NCBI GenBank assembly: GCA_037013495.1
Contig: CM072804.1
Coordinates: 35,256,501 to 35,320,500, forward strand
Direction: 5' to 3'
DNA: 64,000 nt
Source: Hippophae tibetana
Lineage: Eukaryota; Streptophyta; Magnoliopsida; Rosales; Elaeagnaceae
Positions 34,452 through 45,460 of the stretch are shown piece after piece. Numbering within the stretch: the stretch's first letter is position 1; every line of letters begins with the position of its first letter. The notes beneath the pieces are model-generated. The model was given only the letters and a program-made list of their open reading frames with translations. It was not told the DNA's origin and did no database searches. The translations under genes were made by a program, and so were the position numbers.

Positions 34452-34850
34452 ATGGCTAACCCTTTACAAAAAGCAAAAATGATGAGCCAATATTCACCTA
34501 TACACGAACATGAAAGAGAAGGAGAAGATACCGATGGAAATGATGAATACTGTAATGATTCCCCAAAATCAAATGGGTGTGAGTGTTTTAGGCTCTTGGG
34601 TTTCGATTGGAAGAAAAAAAGTGGCAACCAAAGCAAGTATTATTCGTTACACCACGATGATGAAGGAAAATGCAACTATAAGAAAATGACATGGTGGATG
34701 AGCAAGTTTAATAAAGTGAAAAAGTTGAAAGTTTTCATAACAAAGATTGGTGGATACTGCAGAACCAATAAGAGGCGGAACAAGACTCTGTTTCAGTACG
34801 ATCCACATAGTTATGCTCTTAACTTTGATAGTGCCAGTGGTACACGTTGA
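34452..34850 (+). CDS. uncharacterised small plant protein, 132 aa
   Basis: The only open frame that looks like a host gene. It starts ATG at 34452 (context AAAAAATGGC), runs 132 codons without intron and stops with TGA. The N-terminus is acidic and polar (HEHEREGEDTDGNDEY, residues about 18-33). The middle is basic with Cys45 and Cys47, then KMTWWMSKFNKVKKLKVF (about 78-95). The C-terminus has FQYDPHSYALNFDSASG, a form I associate with small uncharacterised plant proteins ending in Y-D-x-x-S-Y-x-L-N-F-D. No signal peptide or membrane segment; nuclear or cytoplasmic location would fit its basic core. It sits in a ~1.5-kb gap between a copia LTR (ends 33915) and a copia element (starts 35409). 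Function unknown; expression not shown. Confidence 0.65.
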   Translation: MANPLQKAKMMSQYSPIHEHEREGEDTDGNDEYCNDSPKSNGCECFRLLGFDWKKKSGNQSKYYSLHHDDEGKCNYKKMTWWMSKFNKVKKLKVFITKIGGYCRTNKRRNKTLFQYDPHSYALNFDSASGTR

Positions 34851-35403
34851 TAGAAAAGAAAAAAAAGTATAGTTTTGGTTCATGATTTTTAAGGAATATT
34901 GTGACCATCATCCTTTTGATTCATAGAATATAGCAGAGTGGTTTATACTATGAATATTTCTTTTTGCATCAAGTTCTTGTTCAGTAACAATTGATGTGTC
35001 ATATAATAATTTAACAATATAATTGGGTATACTTTTTTCTAACCTATTATTTTATGCCATATTAGTAACAACTTTGTGCAAATAAATATTCATGTATTTG
35101 GTTCCAATTAATCTGCTTAATTGGTTTTGATGGTAATGTGTTTTTACAGCTTTGGAATTTGGTTATATACTGCAGCTTAATTTCTCTTTCGCAGTGTAGA
35201 TTATATATTTATATATATTTTATGATAGACGATTTTTTCCATGGAAAAACTATTCGAATTGCCCTTAAATTTATGCTTTTGTGTTATTTCAGTTATTAAA
35301 TTTTGAAAAGATATACTTTAATTTATTTTAATAAAATATAGAGTTTAAAATATATAAAAAAAGTACATAATGAAAAAATATATAAGTGTAATAGTTGAAA
35401 GTT
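34851..35403 (+). other. 3' flank of the 132-codon gene
   Basis: AT-rich. AATAAATATTC at 35080 is a possible polyadenylation signal. Nothing else seen before the retroelement's target duplication at 35404. Confidence 0.35.
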
Positions 35404-35408
35404 TTAAT

Positions 35409-35866
35409 TGTTAAATATTGACTCTAAAAGTAACAAATTAGTGGCATAATTTAGGGAAATTAGTGACCTAATTTGTGACATGATTTAAGAAAATTAGTAA
35501 CTTAATTTAAGGCTTAAATTATGGCACAATCTAGGAAAAGTGAACCTTACTTTATCTATAAATAGGAAAGAGTTCATGCATTGAAAAACAAGACAAAAAT
35601 CAGAAAAAATAAAAGAGAGCATAAGCAAACTCAAAAAGAGAAAATACTTAATAAGTTTGAGAGTTTTCTATGAGTTTGAGAAACACTTGAGAGATATTAT
35701 TAGTGAGGAAATTTGTATCTGAATTCTATATAGTTCCTACTCAGTTCAAATAATATCTACTGTCTCCCGTGGACCTAGGTGAATTGTCGAACCACATAAA
35801 TTCTGTGTGTCCTTTTACCGCTTTGATATATTCATATACCACTATTTATCGCTTCCACCCACAACA
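35409..35866 (+). repeat. 5' LTR, 458 bp
   Basis: Starts TGTTAAATATTG and ends CCCACAACA. TATAAATA at 35557 is the likely promoter TATA box. It contains 34 bp (a near-duplicate of AATTAGTGACCTAATTT) that the 3' LTR lacks. Confidence 0.92.
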
Positions 35867-35869
35867 AAT

Positions 35870-35882
35870 TGGTATCAGAACC
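35870..35882 (+). other. primer-binding site
   Basis: TGGTATCAGAACC, three bases after the 5' LTR; initiator Met-tRNA type. Confidence 0.92.
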
Positions 35883-36331
35883 AAATATAGTAGTATTATA
35901 TATCAAATTGAAGCTCTCGAAGAACGAACGCAATGGTGAAAATATTGCTCACATAGGAAGTCAGAATCACCGCCAGAAGCCGCCAGAGTGCTGCTGCCAG
36001 CAACTGAGTCAACTCACTGAGTTGGACCGAGTCAACGCAATCACTAGTGATATTTGGACGGAGTTGGCCCGATTTTCATCCGTTTTCAGCTAAGTTGGCT
36101 ATTCCTAGCTAATTGGACCATTCTGGATTCAATTGCGAACTCCGTTTTTCAAGTAAGGTATAAAATTTGGAAAAACACTGTTTTAAGTTGTAAGTGTAAA
36201 ATTTCTGTTATCCGTTTGTACTTATGGCTGATAAAAGAGAGATCGAAGAAGGTGAACAAGTTGACCTTAGAAGTTCTGGCAAACCAAGTTGAACAACTTG
36301 AAGAACTATGTTGTCCAACGCAAATTTTGAG

Positions 36332-37091
36332 ATGGAGAAATTTGACGGCACCAACAACTTTGGCATGTGGTAATGTAAAGTATTAGATCTATTGTTTCGA
36401 GAAGGATCTAATATAGCCTTGGAGACTAGGTCAGGAGATTTCAAATGAAGATTGGAATTATGTCAACCGACAAGCTTGTAGCACAATTTGATTGTGCTTA
36501 GGAAAAGATGAGAAGTACTTTGTCATGAAAGAGAATGTAGCCGCAGTTCTCTATAAGAAACCACAGGAAAAGTACATGACAAAAAGTATTGAGAAAAGAC
36601 TCTACTTGAAGAAGAAACTTTTCCGTTTCCAAGACAAGAAAGGTACCCCTATGATTGAGTACTTAGAAAATTTCAATAAAATTTTGGCCGATATGCAAAA
36701 TTTAGATGTTGAAATTATCGATAAAGATAAAGCTTTGTTGTTACTGAATTCATTACCTGAGAGCTATGAACATTTAACCACAACCCTATTATATGGACAA
36801 GATGAGGTTAAGTTCATAGATGTTTCAAATGCTTTGGTAAATAACGAGTACCGAAAGAAGTATCAACATGATCATAGAGACTCAATATCAGAAGCATTGA
36901 CAGCAGCCAAAGGTAGGATGAAGAAAAAAAAATCTAGCGGATCAAATAATAGGGGGCGATCCAGATCAAAGTCTAGAGGAGAGTCATCTAGAAGACGTCC
37001 TACGAAGGATGAGTGTGCCTATTGTCACCAGAAAAGACACTGGAAGAAAGATTACCCAAACAAGGACAAGTCAAATGCAAATGTTGCATAG
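36332..37091 (+). pseudogene. gag: copia Gag of the complete element
   Basis: Starts at ATG 36332 with MEKFDGTNNFGMW, then a stop at 36371 where the family has Gln (CAA to TAA). A frame from 36492 runs to 37091: KRLYLKKKLFRFQDKKGTPMI-type Gag core, LLLNSLPESYEHL, then a basic Arg/Ser-rich stretch. The zinc knuckle at 37014-37057 reads CAYCHQKRHWKKDY: the fourth ligand Cys is Tyr, so zinc binding is probably lost. The leader (35883-36331) contains further open frames without meaning. Confidence 0.88.
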
Positions 37092-39790
37092 AAGGCCGAT
37101 GAAGATGAAGAACTAGCCTTTTTAGTTTCATCATCAGAAACCTACTCAGATAAGTGGATCCTTGAGTCTAGATGTTCTTATCATATGTGTCCAAATAGAC
37201 ATTAGCTTTCGAGTTTTGAGGAGCTCGATGGAGGAGTTGTGCTTATAGGCAACAACAATGCATGTCAGACAAAAGGGATCGGAACAGTACGACTAAAGAT
37301 GTACGATGGTACAATCAGACAACTTACAAATGTAAGGTATATTCCTAACCTAAAGAAAAACCTTATTTCTTTAGGTGTTCTAGATTCTGATGGTTACAAG
37401 GTAACATTGGAAAATGGAGTCTTGAAAGTTGTACGAGGTGCATTTGTAGCGATAAAGGGTACTCGGAAGGCGAACTTGTATTTCCTAAATGAGAGTACAG
37501 TTATAGGAAGAGCAGCTATCTCAAGAAATTTTGAAGAAAAGACAAATGATTCTTCCTGCCTGGCACATGCACTTCGGGCATGTCGGTGAAAAGGCTTTGC
37601 AAGGCTTAATGAAGCAAGGTCTTTTGAAAGGTGCCAAGATTGGAAAGTTAGATTTCTGTGAGCATTGTGTACTGGGAAAACAAACAAGAGTCAAGTTCTG
37701 CACTGCCATTCATCGTACTAAGTGATCTCTTGATTATATTAACATGGATGTCTGGGGATCTTCAAAGAATGCTTCACTTGGAGGTAAACCCTAGTTTTTT
37801 ATTTTTATTGATGATTTCTCTAGATATGTCTGGATATACACCATGAGTCACAAAGATGAAGTTATGGATATCTTTCTTAAATGGAAGAAAATGATTGAGA
37901 CTTAGGCATGTAGGAAAATTAAGAGGCTCAGATCTGATAATGGTGGCAAGTACAAATCAGATCCCTTCTTCAAAGTTTGTCAAGATGAATGGATAATCAG
38001 ACATTTTTCCATTCCTCGTACACCACAACAAAATGGAGTTGAAGAACGAATGAATTGTACTTTGGTTGAGAAATTTCAATTTATGCTATCTCAATCCAAA
38101 TTGAGCAAGGCATTTTGGGGTGAAGTTGAAATTGATGATCAAGAAGATATCTCAGTTGAGGTGGAGGTTCTCTCACCATCACCACCTATCAATCAGCAAC
38201 CATAATCTATTGCCACTACTCGACCGAGAAGGGAGATTAGGAAGCCTACCAGATACACAGACATGGTAGCATTCGCACTTCCAGTAATTGATGATGATGT
38301 CCTATGCACTTACAGAGAAGCCATGCAGAGAGTTGATAGTATGAAGTGGAAGATGGCAATGGATGAAGAGATGAAGTCTCTACACCATAATCAAACTTTG
38401 GAGTTGGTTCAACTTCCCAAAGGAAAGAAAACTATTGGCTGCAAATGGGTCTATGCCAAGAAGAAAGGTGTTCCTGGAAAAGACAACATCAGATACAAAG
38501 CCAGATTGGTAGCAAAAGGCTATGCTCAGAAAGAAGGAATAGACTACAATGAGGTATTCTCACCCGTTGTTAAGCATTCATCTATTCAGATACTATTGGC
38601 TTTGGTAGCACAGTTTGATCTCGAGTTAGCTCAGCTCGATGTCAAAATAGCTTTTCTCCATGGTACTTTGAACGAAGAAATCTACATGTCTCAACCGGAT
38701 GACTTCCAAGTTCCTAGATTAGAGAATTGGGCTTGCAAGTTGAGCAAGTCAATTTACGATTTGAAGTAATCACCGCGACAATGGTACAAGCGCTTTGATA
38801 GCTTCATCAGAGAGCAGAAGTACACACGTAGTCAGTTTGATCATTGTGTATACTTTTGGAAACTCCAAGACGTTACCTTCATTTATTTGGTCTTATATGT
38901 TGATGATATGTTAATTGCATCTAAGAGCAAGGTGGAGATCGACAGATTGAAGGCTCTGTTGAGTTCAGAATTTAAAATGAAAGATTTTGGAGAAGCTAAG
39001 AAAATTATTGGGATGGAAATCATAAGAGATAGAGTTGCAAGCATAGTCTGTCTGACATAGACTCGGTATTTGAAGAAAGTAATACAAAGGTTTGACATTG
39101 AAGGAAAAACCAAACCAGTAAGTACACCTCTTGCTCCTCACTTTCAGTTGAGTGCATTGATGTCACCTAGCACCACCGATGAGAAGAAGAAAATGGAACG
39201 TGTTCCATATGAAAATGTAGTTGGTGCCTTGATGTATGCAATGGTTTTCACCAGACCTGATATTTCCCACGCTATTAGTATGGTGAGTTGGTACATGCAT
39301 AATCTGGGTAAAGGACATTAAAAAGCAGTGACGTGGATTCTACCATACATTTGTGGTACTATGGATATTGGTTTAAAGTTTGAGAGAGACAAGACTGAAG
39401 GCAAACACTTAGTCGGATATGTGGATTCTGACTATGTTGGAGATTTGGATAAGCATCGATCTACAACTGGTTATGTGTTCACAATGGCAGGAGGACCAGT
39501 TTGTTGGAGATCAACATTGTAGTCAACTGTAGCTTTGTCTACTAAAGAGGCAGAGTATATGGATGTAACAAAAGCATTCAAAGAAGTTATCTGGCTTCCC
39601 GGGTTGACCAAGGATTTGGGTATTGTTCAGAAGTACATGGAGGTTTTCTGCGACAGCCAGAGTGCCATTTTTTTGGCAAAGAACCAAGTTCATCATGGTC
39701 GCACCAAGCACATCGTTGTTCGATTTCATTTTGTTCGGGAAATCATCGATGAAGGGAATGTTATACTCTAGAAATTCGGAACTACAAATA
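37092..39790 (+). pseudogene. pol: copia Pol of the complete element (PR, INT, RT, RNase H)
   Basis: Protease: the active-site triad is E-S-R at 37164-37172 where D-S-G is needed, so inactive. Pre-integrase zinc finger at 37567-37670 keeps its His and Cys pairs. Integrase core retains Asp (37747), Asp (37936) and Glu (38044), but after KAFWGEV the frame jumps to a linker just before RT: the rest of the core and the C-terminal part are deleted in frame near 38127. RT: 38263-39320 with LVAKGYAQKEGIDYNEVFSPV and an intact YVDD box (38896-38907). RNase H: 39340-39770 with YVDSDYVGDLDKHRSTTGYV, STKEAEYM and RTKHIVVRFHF. Stops at 38767, 39058 and 39520 stand where Gln is expected. Confidence 0.9.
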
Positions 39791-39918
39791 ATCCTATAGA
39801 TATGCTTACAAAGGTGGTTATAGGGATCAATTTTCAACACTGCTTGAACTTGATCAACATCTCTCGAGCTTAGAACGCCTAGGGCGCATTTGGAGGCAGT
39901 GTTATGAACTTTTTCGCC

Positions 39919-39928
39919 AAGGTGGAGA
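39919..39928 (+). other. polypurine tract
   Basis: AAGGTGGAGA directly before the 3' LTR. Confidence 0.85.
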
Positions 39929-39929
39929 T

Positions 39930-40353
39930 TTTTGAATATTGGCTCTAAAAGTAAAAAATTAGTGGCATAATTTATGGAAATTAGTTGCCTAATTTAAGGC
40001 TTAAATTATGGCACAATTTAGGGAAAGGGAGCCTTGCTTCATCTATAAATAGGGAAGAGTTCATGCATTGAAGAACAAGGCAAAAATCAGAAAAAATCAG
40101 AGAGAGCATAAGCAAACTCAAAGAGAGAAAATACTTCGTAAGTTTGAGAGTTTTCTATGAGTTTCAGAAACACTTGAGAGATATTATTAGTAAGGAAATA
40201 TATATCTATATTATGTATGTTTCCTACTCAGTTCAAATAATATATACTGCCCCTCGTGGACCTAGGTGAATTGATGAACCACGTAAATTTTGTGTGTCCT
40301 TTTACCGCTTTAATATATTCATATACCACTATTTATTGCTTCCGCCCACAACA
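39930..40353 (+). repeat. 3' LTR, 424 bp
   Basis: Starts TTTTGAATATTG (TG to TT at the tip) and ends CCCACAACA. TATAAATA at 40044. It is 34 bp shorter than the 5' LTR at one spot. Confidence 0.92.
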
Positions 40354-40358
40354 TTAAT

Positions 40359-41280
40359 AATGAAATATCTCAAAGACAAGTGTAACAACTTAAGTATAAA
40401 AGACATTTTTTCATTGTTTTTTACCCTGAAATCCTCCTATATTTTTGGACAAGAAAAAGACAAGGAGAATAATAGAGTTAATGCAAATAGTTTTAACGAG
40501 GATGAAAATGTCCATGATATTGTCGAAATTGTCATGACAATATCATTATTTTATATATCTTGACATCAAAACGTGATATATATATTGGTTAAATTGTCAC
40601 ACATTTGTCGAGAATGTCGAGAAATTTTCACTTAAATATCATTATCGTTAAATTGTTTAAATGTCTTTTTTTGATTAAAATATCCTAAATAATAATAATA
40701 TTTTTGATATTTTCGTAAAAATTATATCTCGACATCTTGATTGACATCGACATTTTAAAACTTGATTTTAACTTTGAATTAACTATTTTATTATTCTCAA
40801 AACTTGGAGCAACTTTAAATAATAATACATAAATATTAAAACATATTATTTTGTCTTAAACTTTTAAAATTTTAACAAAAGTACATAAATTTTTAAATCA
40901 TTAATTTAATTAGTACTCAAATATTTAAATTTTTACATATTTTAATGTAAAAATTTGATGATTAAATCATATAATTTAAAGTCAAAGAAGGAAGAAGCTA
41001 GAGACTTTTGTAAATCATTTTAGTATGAAACTATTTTAAAACAAAATTACAATCACAAGATAAATTTATATTACTAATGCTATCTATATATAGACTTAAT
41101 GTGGCTGCTCATCACGCAAAATCACTAACAAACAAATCATTTTTACGTGAGTGTACCAAACTCAAACTTTTACAATTTATCAATTTTATTTGTTATGTCA
41201 TTTTTACATTGAATTGCATTGCACTTATCCACATTACTACTCGTTTCTTGAGTTGATTGGCTATATTTGGATGGAATATA
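40359..41280. other. no gene seen; TGTCGA-rich DNA
   Basis: AT-rich. Between 40510 and 40760 the word TGTCGA/TCGACA occurs repeatedly on both strands, suggesting debris of an unrecognised repeat. A short open frame at 40294-40563 spans the LTR end and is not a gene. Confidence 0.4.
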
Positions 41281-41289
41281 GTTAATATT

Positions 41290-42530
41290 CCCTTTCAAAC
41301 TCAATGCTATGCATACAAGTGACACTAAGTTTGCTATGATGAAGCATAAATTGTTGAATAAACAAGGGCTTTGTAAGAAGGTCTAGATACTGTTATGTTG
41401 AGTGAATATGTTGAACCAAATGATGCCCAACAACTCATTCATGAGAAAAGTAAAGACCAAGCACCACATGTTTAATCATAGAATAACAAACTAGATTGAC
41501 CACTAACGAGATGATACTCAAGTTATCACATCAAATGAATGAGGGACTTGATTGTAATACTCTGAGTTTTGGAAGTAATGAATTGAGCCAAACCAACTTA
41601 GAAGTTGAGTCACCCAGAGCATGATACTCAACCTTTGTACTGGACCATGAAACAATAGTTTTCTTTTTTCTAAACTCCAAATTATTGGATTTGATCCAAG
41701 AAAAATGACTATTCCATAAGTGGACTTTCTATCACCTAGATCATATCTCAAATATGAATAAGAGAAACCATGTAATTGGAGATGCTCAAATGGCTTAATA
41801 ATCAAACCATAATGAAGTGTATCTCTAAGATATTGCAATATCCTTTTGATAACATTCCAATGTGAAAGAAGAGGATGAGCCATGTATTGAAAAACTTTAT
41901 TTTCTACATCTGATAAATTTGGCCGAGTAATGGTAATATACTGTAATTCCCCAACAATACTTATAAAAAGAAAGATTAGGAAGAGGTTCATCTATATGAG
42001 TAGAGAGTGAATAACTAGTAGTCATGGAAGAAGCAATAGGTTTACACTAATCCATAGAAGTTCTTTGAAGTAACTCTCTTATTACTTACTCTAATTGAGT
42101 AGGAGATCACCATTATCAAGCTTAAAAACTACAATTCCCAAAACATAGCATAATAAACCAAGATATTTTTAAAGCAAACTTTGTATGCATAATAGAAATG
42201 AAACGCTTAATATATGTATCATCACCAATAGTGACAATAATGTCACCATCATACACTAATACGTAAGTAGTAGAGGTAGAAGAGAACTTTTCAAAGAGAG
42301 AATTATTTGTCATAGACTTAATCCTCATTGTTAATAGAGTACTAGCAAGGGTTCCAAACTAGGCCCTCGGTTCCTGTTTGAGACCACAAATTACCATATT
42401 CAACCTACAAATATAATATGGATAAACATAATCCTCAAATCCTAGAGGCTGAGTCATATAAAATTTCTTCTTAAAGCTTTTCATTCCAAAAAACATTATT
42501 TATTTCAAACCGATAAACATTTCAACCTTT
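41290..42530 (-). pseudogene. pol: copia RT (C-terminal half) and RNase H, dead
   Basis: Minus strand from 42530: text equivalent to 'INNAFL.G.L.E.VYMTQPPGF', FKKKFYMTQPLGFEDYVYP, then VICGLKQEPRA, the RT 'YGLKQ.PRAW' block. The catalytic box at 42253-42242 reads YDGD instead of YVDD, so the first catalytic Asp is displaced. Then ITITRPNLSDVENKVFQYMAHP, HWNVIKRILQYLRDTLHYGL and the RNase H part DRKSTYGIVIFLGSNPIIW; the tail (41.5-41.29 kb) is frame-shifted. The matching N-terminal half of such an RT lies beyond the A-LTR element at 53.84-54.35 kb. Confidence 0.85.
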
Positions 42531-42586
42531 GGACAAAGTAATGTTTAAGACAATCGAATTGTGACTCATTTAACCATTATAAGGTT

Positions 42587-43736
42587 TGTGACTTTTGATG
42601 ATATTCATGAATAAAATATTTGCATGTAATATTAGGTTTTAGGTGTGTCTTTCAAGAATATTTTCAAGTCGAATAAATTATCGAGCTCAATGATCACATC
42701 TTAGATATATCTCTATTGTCACGCACATTAGATTTAATATTAAACACAGAGGAACATTGTTCAAGTAGGTCACTCGATCGAGCTTAAATATAATTGGCTG
42801 AATTAATTTTTAAGGTGACTAGATCGATCAAAGAATTAACTCCATAAATCTAACACTAGATCAATTGAGATTAATGACTAGATCAATCAACTTATTTCAA
42901 AATTAATTAATTTATTTACTATATCGATCGAACTATTCATAGTCAATCAATTAAGCTTGACTAGATTGATCAAGCATCCATGCTCGATCAATCGAGCTAA
43001 GTATAGATTTATCGAGCTTCCAAGTTTTCAAATTTAATCTAATTTTACCCAAGCCAATTAGTATTTTCACTATATTATCTTTATGTTTATAAGCTCTTCT
43101 AAATACTTTTAAGGATAGTCTTGTAATATACCTTTGACCTAGATTCCTACTCATGTTATTTAATCATATCATTGGCTTACAACTTGGTTAACCACATTCA
43201 AGGATTCTTCTCTACATCTCAATAACTCTCTTATTGTTTTGCAAAATATTTTCAAGGAGGCTTTTCAATAAATTAATTTATCAAACATTTGTGGTTGTGT
43301 TTGATGAATTAACAAGCGTATCATATTTGTGATATTGTGCTTTTACCTTATTGTTCTAGGGTTGCTAGTTGATTTTGATTTACCTAATATATTTGTTAAA
43401 TCATCTAGTTATGATTTTTCATTATTGAATATGCTATAGGATACACATTTACACTTGTTTTATTGTGCTACTTTTTCAAGTGCCAACTGTACGGGTTTGA
43501 TTAACTTGTATGACTCAAGTTTATTAGAATATTGGTTCGGATACAAACACCTTTCTTGTAGAGACTATGATGAAAGAAATGACTTGAAAGTAGATTACTT
43601 GGAGGCATTATCTTGGTGGGTATTTTGAGTTCTAGCTTTGTAATTGGATCTTATTTTTCATAGTGGATATTTAGGTAGTCCGGTGGTTTCATATTAGGTT
43701 ATTGGTGTGACTTAGGTTGTTTCCTTCTAAAAATTT
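42587..43736 (+). mobile_element. A-type 5' LTR of plus-strand copia element
   Basis: Aligns with 48705-49225 plus 53083-53838 and with the minus-strand A LTRs: TAGGTGTGTCTTTCAAGAAT at 42643, TCGATCGA-type motifs 42770-43020, block GGTTGTTTCCTTCTAAAA near the end. The final ~90 bp and the primer site are replaced by an aberrant junction (see the 41-bp repeat). Start could be 42587 or 42596. Confidence 0.7.
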
Positions 43737-43777
43737 CTATGATGAAAGAAATGACTTGAAAGTAGATTACTTGGAGG
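43565..43777 (+). repeat. 41-bp exact direct repeat at the LTR-gag junction
   Basis: The 41 bp at 43565-43605 (starting CTATGATGAAAGAAATGACT) recur without change at 43737-43777. The first copy is in its normal place in the LTR; the second joins the LTR straight to the inside of gag, skipping primer site and gag start. Confidence 0.9.
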
Positions 43778-45460
43778 TTGCCCATGAGGGTACCTCAGAA
43801 GCTAAATGAACAAAACTTTACATGCTTAGTACTCAATTTGAGAATATTAGGATGAAAGAATATAATACTTTTTCTGAATTCTATGGTAGATTATCTTATA
43901 ATACTAACACCTCTACCAATCATGGAGAGAAAATTGATGATTTTTGGATAGTTCAAAAGATTATATGCTCACTACTAGATCGTTTTCATTAAAAGTTCAC
44001 TACTATGTATGAAATTAAGAACATGGACAATATCAAAATAGAAGAACTTGTTGGATCACTTCAAACCTTGGAGATAAGATTTTGTCCTCCCACTAAGAAC
44101 AAAGGTATTTCCTTCAAAACTGTTACGATTGAAGAAGGTGAGAATGAAGAAGCATAATTATCACTCTTGACCAGAAGATTGAAAAAATCTTCAATAGAAA
44201 GAATCCTCAAAACAAAAGAACAATAAAATAGTCAAAATATTCAAAATATGAGAGAACTCAAATCTGTGAGTTCTGATGGTCAGAAATCTAAACCCATTGG
44301 ACCTCAATGTTTTTGAATGTATGGGTTTTGGTCGTAGTTGATTGTAAAATAAGAAGAACAATACTAGAAGAGCATTCAATGCTACACTAACTAACTTAGA
44401 AAGTGATAATGATAATATAGCTTATTTATAAAATAGTGATCCTAGTATTTACTACAAATATTGATGAATAATTCAGTAAATTTGACATTGATTCTGATAA
44501 TGGGGAAAGTAATGCTGAATTTTTACATAAAAAATTTAATGTCGCTAATAATGAAGATGTGTTAATGGATTATGTGAAATGCAAAAGAGACAAATAAATT
44601 TTCTCATAGAAGCAACTAAACTCAATAAAAACTAATGTCTTATGAAGTGAATTCACCAATATTGGAAAAAAGGAAATATTGATTTGTGTGAACGTATTGA
44701 TGATCTCAATTTGGATCTTGCAAGTTTAGAACAAGAAAAAAAATTTGACGTAGGAACATGAATAATCCAAAGAAGTTGTGAAGAGATTAACAATTGGAGT
44801 TGAAAGGTTGAGAAAGTTCTTGACTATAAAAAACCTTATGGAGATAAGAGAGGGCTAGGAATAATCCAAAGAAGTTGTGAAGAGATTAACAATTGGAGTT
44901 GAAAGGTTGAGAAAGTTCTTGACTATAAAAAACCTTATGGAGATAAGAGAGGGCTAGGCTATATAGATGAGGATTCTACGCCATCGTCTTCAAAAACAAC
45001 TAAGTTTGTAAAACCCTCCATCCTTTCTACCTCACAGGATACAAATATAGCTTTAACATCAAACACTACTATGGTAAGGCCTCCAACCTTACTTCTAATA
45101 TTATTCATTATGCACAAAAAAAAGTTACACCTATGATTGAAAAATATATTAAGTTTGTACCTATTTGCCATCATTGGGGTAGGAAAGGTCATATTATACC
45201 ACATTGTACATTTCTTGTGATATATCCATATTTTATCAATGTTTTCATGCACAATATTCTAGAATTAATTTTCATCATCTATACAAGAATGCTAAATCTC
45301 CATTAGTGTTGAAAAAGAAAAGCAAATGTCAAAATAAGGATAAATCCAAAAACTTATTTAAGTCAATTGAATCCAAACCCAAAAATATGACAAAAACAAA
45401 ATTGAAGAAAGTTTGGGTAAGGAAAGATTCTTTTTTTTTGGTAAGTTGAATGTCCTTCTC
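43778..45460 (+). pseudogene. gag: copia Gag of plus-strand A element
   Basis: Begins inside the UBN2-type domain: VAHEGTSEAK, FENIRMKEYNTFSEFYGRL, KIDDFWIVQKIICSLLDRFH, KIEELVGSLQTLEIRF, up to 44150. Then degenerate linker; an in-frame 99-bp duplication; KKPYGDKRGLGYIDED at 44.93 kb; a finger-like segment near 45180 (CHHWGRKGHIIPHC, one Cys replaced by Trp); and a Lys-rich end to 45449 with KKVWVRKDSFF. At least ten stops. No protease, integrase or RT follows, so pol is deleted. Confidence 0.75.
44761..44958 (+). repeat. 99-bp perfect tandem duplication in gag
   Basis: 44761-44859 is repeated at 44860-44958. 99 bp equals 33 codons, so the duplication keeps frame. I see no difference between copies, so it is young relative to the element. 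Confidence 0.92.

Larger units (their letters stand above)
35409..40353 (+). mobile_element. complete but defective Ty1/copia element, TNT1/Tork-like, 4945 bp
   Basis: Flanked by the perfect 5-bp target duplication TTAAT (35404-35408 and 40354-40358). Parts in order: 5' LTR, primer site, leader, gag, protease, integrase, RT, RNase H, polypurine tract, 3' LTR. By hand count the LTRs differ at roughly 40-45 of about 420 aligned bases, mostly transitions, so the insertion is several million years old if usual plant LTR rates apply (inference). All coding parts are broken, and the integrase lacks its C-terminal portion. The element lies about 560 bp downstream of the putative host gene, in the same orientation. 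Confidence 0.92.

Noticed and set aside
36054..36386. 110-codon open frame in the copia leader
   Set aside because: Out of frame with gag; gag text itself begins at 36332.
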